Shown here: piece by piece, positions 1 to 6,061 of the stretch
Layout of the letters: the number at the start of each line of letters is the position of its first letter
How positions within the stretch are numbered: the first letter of the stretch is position 1
Assembly: GCA_946886545.1 (NCBI GenBank)
Contig: CAMPIU010000060.1
Location: forward strand, 1-10,651
Direction: 5' to 3'
Length of the DNA stretch: 10,651 bases
From: an uncultured Flavobacteriales bacterium
GTDB lineage: Bacteria > Bacteroidota > Bacteroidia > Flavobacteriales > Crocinitomicaceae
Notes under the pieces: generated by a model
Told to the model about the DNA's origin: nothing
Databases searched by the model: none
Seen by the model: the letters and a program-made list of their open reading frames with translations, nothing else
Made by a program: the position numbers and the translations under genes

Positions 1-18
1 ACCTTTGAAAGTATCTAG
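1..18 (+). CDS. Possible 3' end of an upstream gene (partial)
   Basis: In frame 1 the window opens with five sense codons, reading T-F-E-S-I, and a TAG stop at 16-18, 12 bases before the response regulator ATG. An ending with TF followed by a few residues would suit a sensor histidine kinase, whose G2 box is usually close to the C terminus, and a kinase is the expected partner of the next gene. Five codons cannot prove this; it is a guess from context. Confidence 0.25.
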   Translation, partial: TFESI

Positions 19-30
19 AACTCATTAAGA

Positions 31-702
31 ATGGATAAAATTTTAATAGTTGACGATGAAGAAGATATCCGGGAAATTCTTGGATACAATCTGAAGAAAG
101 AAGGCTTCAAAGTATTCCTGGCAGAAAATGGTCAGGCGGGCATTCGTCTTTGTAAAGAAGAAAAACCCGACTTGGTGATTTTAGATGTGATGATGCCCGG
201 TATGGATGGCATTGAAGTTTGTGAGCAAATCAGAAATACTCCGGGCCTGGAAAACGTACTCATCTGTTTTCTGACGGCCAGAAACGAAGACTACAGTCAA
301 ATTGCCGGATTGGATGCCGGTGCGGATGACTACATCTCCAAACCGATCAAACCCAGAGTGCTGATCAGCAGGGTCCATGCTTTATTGAGAAGAAAAGAAG
401 CTGTTCAGTCCAAACCTGCCGGAACACCTGATCTGGTCATTAACAGAGAAAAATACCTGGTTATTAAAAACGGTGAAACCCTTCACCTGCCTAAAAAGGA
501 GTTTGAACTTTTGGCATTGCTTGCTTCCCGACCGGAAGTTGTCTTTGAAAGAGACGTCATTTTAGAACGTGTATGGGGAACAGATATAATTGTTGGTGAC
601 CGCACAATTGACGTTCATGTGCGAAAACTAAGAGAAAAAATCGGCGATGATTATATCCAAACCGTAAAAGGAATCGGTTATAAATTCAGAGGGGATAAAT
701 AA
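31..702 (+). CDS. OmpR/PhoB-family two-component response regulator
   Basis: This is a DNA-binding response regulator of 223 residues, a normal length for the family. The receiver domain covers about residues 2-120. It has the acidic pair D8/D9, phospho-acceptor D52 in the ILDVMMPGMDG motif, switch residue T82, Y101 and conserved K104 followed by P105. A winged-helix effector domain covers about 130-220, with the typical RTIDVHVRKLREKIG recognition helix and a GIGYKF ending. Phosphorylation by a sensor kinase should drive dimerisation on direct-repeat operators. No kinase follows it, because a terminator stands directly downstream; a kinase may lie upstream outside the window. Its neighbours are a phosphate-type porin and a DUF47-PiT phosphate uptake operon, and TTAACA direct repeats lie in their shared promoter region. 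A PhoB-like role is therefore likely, but the ligand pathway is inferred from context. ATG 31 aligns with the usual family N terminus. Confidence 0.95.
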   Translation: MDKILIVDDEEDIREILGYNLKKEGFKVFLAENGQAGIRLCKEEKPDLVILDVMMPGMDGIEVCEQIRNTPGLENVLICFLTARNEDYSQIAGLDAGADDYISKPIKPRVLISRVHALLRRKEAVQSKPAGTPDLVINREKYLVIKNGETLHLPKKEFELLALLASRPEVVFERDVILERVWGTDIIVGDRTIDVHVRKLREKIGDDYIQTVKGIGYKFRGDK

Positions 703-712
703 AAAAATGATT

Positions 713-752
713 TAAAAAGTAGGGGCGAAAAATTTTTCGCCCCTACTTTTTA
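713..752. terminator. Bidirectional terminator, perfect 40-bp palindrome
   Basis: The two arms (713-732 and 733-752) are exact reverse complements: an A-rich foot, then GTAGGGGCG, then AAAAA meeting TTTTT at the centre. Read on either strand it gives a GC-rich stem followed by a U run, so it can end both the response regulator transcript (plus) and the porin transcript (minus). The porin stop codon (750-752) lies inside the stem. Confidence 0.9.
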
Positions 753-1979
753 GATTCCTAATTCTATCTGGAAAATGGCTCCGAACTTACCTGAATCCGT
801 TTTCGCACGTAAATCATTTGTGAGTTGGTACAAGAGGTTCCCCTGAACTTTCACCCGATGTCCGTAAAGGTATTTTGTCACTCCGAATTGAAATTCCTGG
901 TTCTTTTTCAGGTTTACTCCAAGGAAATCAGGATTGTTGTAAACAGAAGAAAATGGGGTAATTTCCGCATATCTCAATGCAATTTCCCAATTTGATTTAA
1001 ACAGGTAGCTGATTTGCTGCAAGAATCCATAACCTGCATAAACCGGTTGAACACTTAAACTATCGGAAGTATAAGTAATCGGATTGGAGCAATCACGCTG
1101 CATAAACTCACTGTAAAGTGCAAATCCCTTATATTTAAACAACAAATCCAGTGAAATGGTTGTCATATCTGTTTTGGTATATAAATCACGACCCAACTGT
1201 CCGCCAGCACGTAATGCATCGTCGTTGAAATTATAAGATGCACCAATAGACAATTTTGGTTTCTGTTCACGCTCCAAATCACCTTCCTGGTAATCGTTTT
1301 TATCAGCAAAAGACCCAAATGGTAAAGCTTCAACTCTTCCCGTGTAACTTAAACCGCTATTTGAATTGCTACTATTTCTGCCCTCTCCGGAAGTAAGCGC
1401 TCCCAAGACAGCAAAATACTTACTCTTGTATGCTCCAAAGAATCCAAAGTCACGATCAATTGTAAAAGTTGCATTCACAATCGAACGGTCAGCAAATTGC
1501 TGATCCCCTGACGAAACAACCCGTTGTCTGTTCCCCGGAAGTTTTGTTTGTCCGAACCCGAATTTCAAATTTTTATACGGCTCATAATAGATTACGGCGT
1601 CACGCACAATATTTACACTGGTATTCACTTCGGATTCCTGGGTCATATCCCAATCCATATCACCGCGTGAAAATGCCAGCTGAATTTTATAAGTCAGTTT
1701 AGGATTATAAACAAATCCTTCCATTTTCAATCGAAGTCTGCGTACACGGAATTCATACGATCCGGCCGACAAATCATCGTCACTTCTTGTAAGCATTGCC
1801 GCTCTGTTCTGCATACGAAACTGAAGACGCATTGAAAAAAGTGAATCTTTACCCACAAACTCAATTCCTTTTTGCGGTTTGGTTAAGATAGAAAGATCTA
1901 CTTTCTTTTGAGAAAAGATCCAATTACTGATTAATAATGTACTTAAAAATAGAAAATGCTTCATGTCAAATGAGTTCAT
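750..1979 (-). CDS. Phosphate-selective porin O/P-family outer-membrane protein
   Basis: This is an outer-membrane beta-barrel porin of 409 residues, resembling the OprP/OprO (Porin_O_P) family. A short hydrophobic signal peptide ends near FSQ, with mature sequence starting about KKVDLSI. The body is rich in alternating aromatic and polar strands with charged loops. The conserved early region includes SMRLQFRMQNR, the arginine-rich FRVRRLRLKMEG, YKIQLAFSRGD and a FGFGQTKLPGNRQRVVSSGDQQF segment. An in-frame ATG at 1964 (MKHFLF) gives a cleaner signal peptide than the ATG at 1979, so the true protein may be five residues shorter. It is divergent from the DUF47-PiT operon and convergent with the response regulator, which supports phosphate or polyphosphate uptake across the outer membrane. 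Phosphate selectivity itself is inferred: members of this family in Bacteroidota are often annotated from homology alone. Confidence 0.85.
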   Translation of the reverse strand: MNSFDMKHFLFLSTLLISNWIFSQKKVDLSILTKPQKGIEFVGKDSLFSMRLQFRMQNRAAMLTRSDDDLSAGSYEFRVRRLRLKMEGFVYNPKLTYKIQLAFSRGDMDWDMTQESEVNTSVNIVRDAVIYYEPYKNLKFGFGQTKLPGNRQRVVSSGDQQFADRSIVNATFTIDRDFGFFGAYKSKYFAVLGALTSGEGRNSSNSNSGLSYTGRVEALPFGSFADKNDYQEGDLEREQKPKLSIGASYNFNDDALRAGGQLGRDLYTKTDMTTISLDLLFKYKGFALYSEFMQRDCSNPITYTSDSLSVQPVYAGYGFLQQISYLFKSNWEIALRYAEITPFSSVYNNPDFLGVNLKKNQEFQFGVTKYLYGHRVKVQGNLLYQLTNDLRAKTDSGKFGAIFQIELGI

Positions 1980-2037
1980 TAATTGTTTTTCTATGTTATT
2001 TGGTTTCTTTTCCCAAAGAACATTCCGTTTTTTTTGG

Positions 2038-2045
2038 CAAAACTA
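2038..2045 (-). promoter_or_regulatory. Bacteroidota -7 promoter element for the porin
   Basis: The minus strand reads TAGTTTTG, an exact match to TAnnTTTG, 58 bases from the ATG at 1979. No clear TTTG -33 element sits at the normal spacing, which would fit activator dependence. Confidence 0.55.
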
Positions 2046-2094
2046 ATGGCTTCACATTGAATTAACCTACAATAAATTATAGTTTAATTTTTTG

Positions 2095-2120
2095 ATAACA
2101 TTTTTAATATTTACTTAACA
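2095..2120 (+). promoter_or_regulatory. Degenerate TTAACA-type repeat cluster
   Basis: The stretch holds ATAACA (2095-2100), TTAATA (2104-2109) and TTAACA (2115-2120). The last two are 11 bases apart, the same phase as the stronger tandem at 2199-2215. It may be a weak operator half for the divergent promoters. The background is very AT-rich, so chance is a real alternative. Confidence 0.3.
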
Positions 2121-2197
2121 TTGAGTGCGAATTCAGGAACTTTTCAAACCCAAAACCCAGGTTCAAGCCCCATTTCTCATCCTTCAAAAAGCTACTT

Positions 2198-2220
2198 CTT
2201 AACATTGGCTTAACATTAGG
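2198..2220 (+). promoter_or_regulatory. Pho-box-like tandem operator (TTAACA-N5-TTAACA)
   Basis: CTTAACATT occurs twice exactly 11 bases apart, with TTAACA hexamers at 2199-2204 and 2210-2215. Direct repeats with 11-bp periodicity are the binding layout of PhoB/PhoP regulators; the Bacillus PhoP box is TTAACA-like hexamers with about five-base spacers. Ten bases after the second hexamer comes TATAATTG (2226-2233), close to TAnnTTTG, matching the spacing of activator-driven Pho promoters that lack a -35 element. The likely targets are the DUF47-PiT genes downstream. Binding by the response regulator at 31-702 is inferred. Confidence 0.6.
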
Positions 2221-2225
2221 CAAGC

Positions 2226-2233
2226 TATAATTG
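2226..2233 (+). promoter_or_regulatory. Candidate distal -10 element for the DUF47-PiT operon
   Basis: TATAATTG differs from TAnnTTTG at one position and also contains TATAAT. It stands ten bases downstream of the TTAACA tandem. A transcript from here would carry a 5' leader of about 140 bases before the ATG at 2379. Confidence 0.4.
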
Positions 2234-2292
2234 TCTCAAACACTGATACTTTACATGAAACGTGCGCAACAAGCACTCACCAAGGTCCAACT

Positions 2293-2309
2293 TTACCATT
2301 TCGTTAACA
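2293..2309 (+). promoter_or_regulatory. Second Pho-box-like repeat (TTACCA-N5-TTAACA)
   Basis: TTACCA (2293-2298) and TTAACA (2304-2309) are again 11 bases apart, one mismatch from a perfect tandem. The site lies about 36 bases upstream of the proximal -7 element, farther than in a classical class II activator site. Confidence 0.4.
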
Positions 2310-2345
2310 TTTACTTTCTGCGAAACATCCTCAATAAACAAGGAT

Positions 2346-2353
2346 TACATTTG
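2346..2353 (+). promoter_or_regulatory. Proximal -7 promoter element of the DUF47-PiT operon
   Basis: TACATTTG is an exact TAnnTTTG match ending 25 bases before ATG 2379. No TTTG -33 box is visible about 19 bases upstream. A transcript starting just downstream cannot include the GTG at 2262, which decides the start of the next gene. Confidence 0.65.
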
Positions 2354-2378
2354 CGCCATCAATATTAAGTTTAAAAAA

Positions 2379-3017
2379 ATGGGAATTTTAAAGTTTTTCT
2401 TACCAAAAGATAAAGTGTTTTACTCGCTGTTTGAAGAGGCTTCTCAAAACCTGGAAGCTATCGCAGGAAAATTGGTTTTATGTGTAAATGAATCCGATTA
2501 TAATAAGAGAGCTACCATTATTAAAGAAATGGAAGACCTGGAGCATCAAAATGATGACTTAACGCACAAGATCTTTGTTGAATTAGGTAGAAATTTCATT
2601 ACTCCCTTTGACCGTGAAGATATTCACTCCTTAGCAACGTCACTGGATGATATTGCAGATTATATTTATGCTTCTGCAAAGAAAATCAACTTCTATAAAG
2701 TTGACCCGAATGATTCCGGAATTTTGAAAATGGCTGATGCCATTCACGATGCCGTACTAGCTGTAAATGCAGCTGTAAAGGAACTTCGAAATTTGAAAAA
2801 CACTCAAAAAATTGTTGAGTGTGTTATCAAGATCAATTACGTTGAAAACCAGGCAGATGACATTTTTGATCTAAGCATCGAAAAGTTGTTTGATTCGGAT
2901 ATTGACGCAAAAAGCCTGATCAAAAAACGAGAGATCTACCAGATTATGGAAGTTGCAACGGACAAATGTGAAGATGCAGGAAATGTCATTGAATCAATCG
3001 TTGTAAAATACGCTTAA
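2379..3017 (+). CDS. DUF47/PhoU-like phosphate transport regulator
   Basis: This 212-residue, almost wholly helical cytoplasmic protein matches the DUF47 (PhoU_div) family. Members commonly sit next to PiT transporters and are thought to modulate them. Typical features are the N-terminal KDKVFYSLFEEASQNLEAIA helix, EDLEHQNDDLTHKIF, the signature TPFDREDIHSLATSLDDIADYI (about residues 78-99) and C-terminal KREIYQIMEVATDKCEDAGNVIE. The acidic E/D clusters resemble the metal-binding motifs of PhoU. The reading frame is open back to a GTG at 2262, but those 39 extra residues are unlike the family and lie upstream of or across the TACATTTG promoter. The ATG at 2379, preceded by an A-rich run, gives the normal family length and start MGILKFF. 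PiT follows after 25 bases, so the two genes form an operon. Confidence 0.92.
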   Translation: MGILKFFLPKDKVFYSLFEEASQNLEAIAGKLVLCVNESDYNKRATIIKEMEDLEHQNDDLTHKIFVELGRNFITPFDREDIHSLATSLDDIADYIYASAKKINFYKVDPNDSGILKMADAIHDAVLAVNAAVKELRNLKNTQKIVECVIKINYVENQADDIFDLSIEKLFDSDIDAKSLIKKREIYQIMEVATDKCEDAGNVIESIVVKYA

Positions 3018-3042
3018 TACTAATTTGGTAAACCAATAAGAT

Positions 3043-4518
3043 ATGTTTACACTATTAATTGTCATCATTGTCATTGCCTTATTATTTGATTTGGTGAATG
3101 GTTTCCATGATGCAGCAAACTCTATTGCTACAGTTGTTTCCACCAAAGTACTGACTCCGTTCCAAGCGGTTGTATGGGCTGCTGTTTTTAACGTGGTTGC
3201 TTTCTGGGTATTCGACATGAGCGTTGGAAATACAGTCGCAAAAACAGTCGACAACAGTGCTATTGACCTGTATGTAATCCTTTCCGGATTGATCGCAGCA
3301 ATGATTTGGAATTTATTAACCTGGTGGTTGGGAATCCCTTCCTCCTCTTCCCACACTTTAATCGGTGGGTTTGCAGGAGCTGCAGTTGCTCATGCAGGTT
3401 TTGATGTTATTGCTTCCGCAGAAATCATTAAGGTTACTTTATTCATTATCCTGGCCCCGATCATCGGAGGGGTGATTGCCTTTGTGATTGCGCTGATAAC
3501 TGTCAGCAGAAGCTTTGGAAAAAAAATGGTCTCTATCCTGATCCTGTCTACACTCACTTATTTCATCATGCATTACATGGTTGAATACCTGGATGTGAAA
3601 CCGGTAATGATGTGGATTGTGATGGGAATGATCATCATCTTCATTCTGACTTATACCTGGTACCAACTCGTACACGGAAAGCGCCAGACTGCACTGAAAG
3701 AATCAAACATGTACAAAAAACTTCAATTACTATCTTCTGCAGCCTTCTCTTTGGGACATGGTGGTGCGGATTCTCAAAAAGTAATGGGGATTATTTGTGC
3801 TGCATTAATGGTATTCGCTAATTCACAGCGCAATGACCAGGGACAGATTACAGGAAATATTCCTAAAATGTTCCAGATCTCTGAAGTATTTCAAATTGAG
3901 TTTAACGATAAGTACGGCAGAAAAGAAAAATTCAAGCCGGAATACACCAAGAACATCGATTCTCTGAAAATTGAAAAAGAAGATCATATTTTGATCTATA
4001 CCAAAGGAGATGACATTTACGATGCGAAAACACATGATCTGATCTTCAAGGGAAAAACCCTTAACAAAGAATACATGGAAGCCAGCATTTTCAGCAAATA
4101 TGTTGATCAGGAAGGAGAAATTCGCAAGGGACACAAAATCAAAGCGAAAGTGAATTCCGAAACAATGCCCGGTTGGATTGCATTCTCCTGTTACCTGATG
4201 ATTGGTTTGGGAACCATGATGGGTGGATGGAAAATTGTAAAAACAATGGGAACAAAAATCACCAAAGTAACTCCACTTGAAGGTGTTTGTGCCGAAACAG
4301 CCGGTGCTTTGACTTTGTTTACTGTTTCCAACTTAGGAATTCCGGTTTCAACAACGCATACCATTACGGGATCCATTATTGGAGTTGGTGCTACCAAACG
4401 ACTAAGCGCTGTGCGTTGGGGCGTTACCATCAACTTACTTTGGGCATGGATCTTAACCATTCCTGTTTCAGGTTTGTTAGCAGCAGGGATTTATTACTTA
4501 ACAAAGTTATTTCATTAG
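3043..4518 (+). CDS. pit: PiT-family inorganic phosphate transporter
   Basis: This 491-residue inner-membrane protein belongs to the PHO4/PiT family, which takes up inorganic phosphate by ion symport (proton or sodium; the coupling ion cannot be read here). The two inverted family signatures are present: DLVNGFHDAANSIATVVSTK (residues 16-35) with GIPSSSSHTLIGG (about 96-108), and the C-terminal ETAGALTLF (from 417) with GIPVSTTHTITGS (from about 432). The central GHGGADSQK motif (238-246) is also intact. About ten hydrophobic helices are apparent. A hydrophilic segment of about 110 residues (roughly 262-372) separates the two halves and is rich in Lys, Glu and Asp; it is predicted to be cytoplasmic. 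The upstream partner is the DUF47 gene, with co-transcription likely, and a strong hairpin terminator follows. Low-affinity, high-capacity uptake is typical of the family, yet the Pho-box-like promoter suggests starvation control here. Confidence 0.95.
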   Translation: MFTLLIVIIVIALLFDLVNGFHDAANSIATVVSTKVLTPFQAVVWAAVFNVVAFWVFDMSVGNTVAKTVDNSAIDLYVILSGLIAAMIWNLLTWWLGIPSSSSHTLIGGFAGAAVAHAGFDVIASAEIIKVTLFIILAPIIGGVIAFVIALITVSRSFGKKMVSILILSTLTYFIMHYMVEYLDVKPVMMWIVMGMIIIFILTYTWYQLVHGKRQTALKESNMYKKLQLLSSAAFSLGHGGADSQKVMGIICAALMVFANSQRNDQGQITGNIPKMFQISEVFQIEFNDKYGRKEKFKPEYTKNIDSLKIEKEDHILIYTKGDDIYDAKTHDLIFKGKTLNKEYMEASIFSKYVDQEGEIRKGHKIKAKVNSETMPGWIAFSCYLMIGLGTMMGGWKIVKTMGTKITKVTPLEGVCAETAGALTLFTVSNLGIPVSTTHTITGSIIGVGATKRLSAVRWGVTINLLWAWILTIPVSGLLAAGIYYLTKLFH

Positions 4519-4540
4519 GATCTAATATAATTTACGATTG

Positions 4541-4571
4541 AACTCCCACCTTAACAGGTGGGAGTTTTTTT
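4541..4571 (+). terminator. Rho-independent terminator after the PiT gene
   Basis: A perfect 10-bp stem, AACTCCCACC paired with GGTGGGAGTT, closes a six-base loop and is followed by a T run ending at 4571. It lies 22 bases past the PiT stop codon. Confidence 0.93.
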
Positions 4572-4595
4572 GTTCTTAATGTGTTTATAAGGTCG

Positions 4596-4623
4596 GCGCA
4601 GGATTAGTTAGTTAGTTAGTTAG
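4596..4623. repeat. Half-palindrome and TTAG tetranucleotide repeat
   Basis: GCGCAGGAT (4596-4604) is a lone copy of one arm of the neighbouring palindrome. It runs into five tandem TTAG units (4604-4623), whose last G is the first base of the full palindrome. The array could arise by replication slippage next to a hairpin-forming element. It is in no gene. Confidence 0.75.
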
Positions 4624-4649
4624 CGCAGGATCAGGAGATCCTGCGCAGC
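4623..4649. repeat. REP-like palindrome, copy 1 (3' side of the RAYT gene)
   Basis: Arms GCGCAGGATC and GATCCTGCGC form a perfect 10-bp stem around loop AGGA, followed by AGC. The unit is repeated in the same orientation at 5316-5342 with a single base difference, in the loop. GC-rich imperfect or perfect palindromes next to a RAYT gene are the expected substrates of that transposase. Confidence 0.85.
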
Positions 4650-4685
4650 AATGCAGCAACGCAGCACAATACAGTAATGCATATC

Positions 4686-5261
4686 TTACTTCACAAGAGT
4701 TAGCGGTGGTGTCAGTCGATATACTTCAGGCAAAACGCTCTTCATTTCCTGATAATTTGAAGCTGAGGAGTATTTCCAGAATTCAGGTGATGTTACTAAA
4801 CCTGCACGAACGGGATTTTGATGAATGTATCGAACTTTTATCCATGTAAATCTTTCGCTATATAATTCGATGGCGTGATTTCCATCTTGCCAAACCTTGT
4901 AATTTTTAGTTTTTGTATGATCCAAAGCCGCTTTTTCAAAATAATTCAATAACCATTCCCGCCTACTTTCGGGCTCCGTTCGAATCGCCTCAATAATTTT
5001 TCGCGAAGTGTATTTTTTAAAGTCCCGAATGATATCACTCAGACTAAACTCCATGTCAACATTTACAATGAGATGAATATGATTACTCATGATGCAATAA
5101 GAATAAACGTGTAACGTTTTGTTCTCGATGTAATACCGAAGGGTTTCAATAATTATTTTTTGATAGCATTCTCGTGTAAAAATGTCTACCCATCCTACCA
5201 CTGTAAGAGTTAAATAATAGGACCCATTTGGCTTTTTAATGGTTAACTTATTTCCGGACAG
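4686..5261 (-). CDS. REP-associated tyrosine transposase (RAYT, Y1_Tnp family)
   Basis: This is a Y1 HUH-type single-strand DNA transposase related to the TnpA_REP/RAYT group, which nicks and joins REP hairpins. The HxH metal motif lies in CIMSNHIHLIV and the candidate catalytic tyrosine in DFKKYTSRKI. The C-terminal region with YIHQNPVRAGLV and WKYSSASNY is characteristic of RAYTs. The first standard start is GTG at 5201, giving 171 residues, but this drops the first beta strand. The frame stays open to a TAA at 5268-5270 and reads SGNKLTIKKPNG then YYLTLTVVGWVDIFTR, the usual family opening. A CTG at 5259-5261 sits exactly where ATG is expected and would give 191 residues (HxH about 61-63, Tyr about 84). 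Either CTG is used, or the start codon has mutated and the gene is decaying. No promoter was recognised. Confidence 0.88.
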   Translation of the reverse strand: MSGNKLTIKKPNGSYYLTLTVVGWVDIFTRECYQKIIIETLRYYIENKTLHVYSYCIMSNHIHLIVNVDMEFSLSDIIRDFKKYTSRKIIEAIRTEPESRREWLLNYFEKAALDHTKTKNYKVWQDGNHAIELYSERFTWIKVRYIHQNPVRAGLVTSPEFWKYSSASNYQEMKSVLPEVYRLTPPLTLVK

Positions 5262-5643
5262 CAGACTTTAAAATAAAAAGAAAAATTGTCTTCTGCTAAT
5301 TTTATTGCGGGAGTGGCGCAGGATCGGGAGATCCTGCGCAGCGTGTAACATTTAGTAATTCTACAACATTTCCCCTTTCGAGTAATTGAGCATTTTGACC
5401 GCTGGTAGTGGAAACTCAAATAAAGATCAAATTTTCTTTCCGAAAAGTAAGCCCTCTTTATTTTAATCGAGTCTAAGAACCCATAATACAAGAACTAGAA
5501 CAAACTAAAAATTATTTTCCCCGGATAACAATGATTGATAATGTAAAATTGAAAAGACCCCAAATTATTGGTGAAGTTCGAAAGCTTTCATCTAAGCAGA
5601 ATCAAACTTTTAAACTTTTCAATTATCCATTTTCAATTTGAGG
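5262..5643. other. Intergenic stretch with no recognised gene
   Basis: Apart from the palindrome at 5316-5342 this AT-rich stretch shows nothing gene-like. A minus-strand reading frame over 5243-5491 crosses the palindrome, has no recognisable domain and is rejected. Short complementary words (AATTGAAAAG near 5548 and CTTTTCAATT near 5615) could pair but are weak. Confidence 0.5.
5316..5342. repeat. REP-like palindrome, copy 2 (5' side of the RAYT gene)
   Basis: The arms GCGCAGGATC and GATCCTGCGC are the same as in copy 1, around loop GGGA instead of AGGA, and are followed by the same AGC. It lies about 55 bases upstream of the probable RAYT start, with a GGGAGTG stretch just before it. Confidence 0.85.
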
Positions 5644-5651
5644 TATATTTG
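5644..5651 (+). promoter_or_regulatory. -7 promoter element of the nucleotide-hydrolase operon
   Basis: TATATTTG matches TAnnTTTG exactly and ends 16 bases before the ATG at 5668. This placement excludes the in-frame TTG at 5638 as a start, because it would lie upstream of the transcript. Confidence 0.65.
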
Positions 5652-5667
5652 TAAAAACACAAGAACA

Positions 5668-6060
5668 ATGACACTCAAAGAAACCATTTCAGCAGTTGAA
5701 GCTTTTCACAATGCATTTAATATTCCGAATAACTACGAACCAACAGCGCAATTATCCGAAGCTGATATTACACTTCGCTACAACCTGATGAAAGAGGAAA
5801 ATGAGGAGTACCTGGAAGCAGCAAAAAACGGAGACTTAGTCGAGATTGCAGATGCTTTGGGAGATCAATTGTACATTTTGTGCGGGACGATCTTAAAACA
5901 CGGCCTACAGGACAAGATCGTGGAAGTTTTTGAAGAAATCCAACGTTCAAATATGAGTAAACTGGATGCGGACGGAAACCCTATTTACCGGGAGGACGGA
6001 AAAGTTTTGAAATCCGAACTGTATTTCAAACCAAACATTCTTTCAGTTCTGGAGAAATAG
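5668..6060 (+). CDS. MazG-like NTP pyrophosphohydrolase domain protein
   Basis: This 130-residue protein is of the all-alpha NTP pyrophosphohydrolase superfamily (MazG/PRA-PH fold). Such enzymes cleave nucleoside triphosphates to the monophosphate and pyrophosphate using magnesium, often to clear abnormal nucleotides. The metal-binding motif is seen as E43-E44-N-E-E47 followed by E59-I-A-D62 and D66 in EIADALGDQLY, the expected EExxE and ExxD pattern. The C terminus (SKLDADGNPIYREDGKVLKS) resembles the small stand-alone Af0060-like subgroup. The frame is open to TTG 5638, but the ATG at 5668 fits the promoter and the family start. The Nudix gene begins one base after its stop codon, so translational coupling is likely. 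The substrate is unknown. Confidence 0.87.
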   Translation: MTLKETISAVEAFHNAFNIPNNYEPTAQLSEADITLRYNLMKEENEEYLEAAKNGDLVEIADALGDQLYILCGTILKHGLQDKIVEVFEEIQRSNMSKLDADGNPIYREDGKVLKSELYFKPNILSVLEK

Positions 6061-6061
6061 C

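Larger units (their letters stand above)
4623..5342 (-). mobile_element. RAYT-palindrome unit (REPtron-like element)
   Basis: A Y1-type transposase gene is bracketed by two 27-base palindromic repeats in direct orientation. This is the layout described for RAYT genes with their cognate REP sequences. The outer limits are taken from the palindromes; no target-site duplication is visible and none is expected for HUH/Y1 elements. RAYTs are usually single-copy and vertically kept, so mobility of the whole unit is not shown. Confidence 0.7.

Noticed and set aside
2994..3356. Antisense frame over the DUF47-PiT junction
   Set aside because: It covers strongly conserved coding sequence on the other strand and has no family features.
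4551..4556. TTAACA in the loop of the PiT terminator as a further Pho site
   Set aside because: It is a single hexamer with no 11-bp partner inside a hairpin loop; chance in AT-rich DNA.
4596..5342. CRISPR array from the repeated GCGCAGGATC units
   Set aside because: There are only two full copies, far apart with a transposase between; the units are palindromes of a RAYT system, not regular repeats with spacers.
5243..5491. 82-residue minus-strand reading frame upstream of the RAYT gene
   Set aside because: It crosses the REP-like palindrome, has no domain or hydrophobic pattern and lacks a promoter; it looks like chance.
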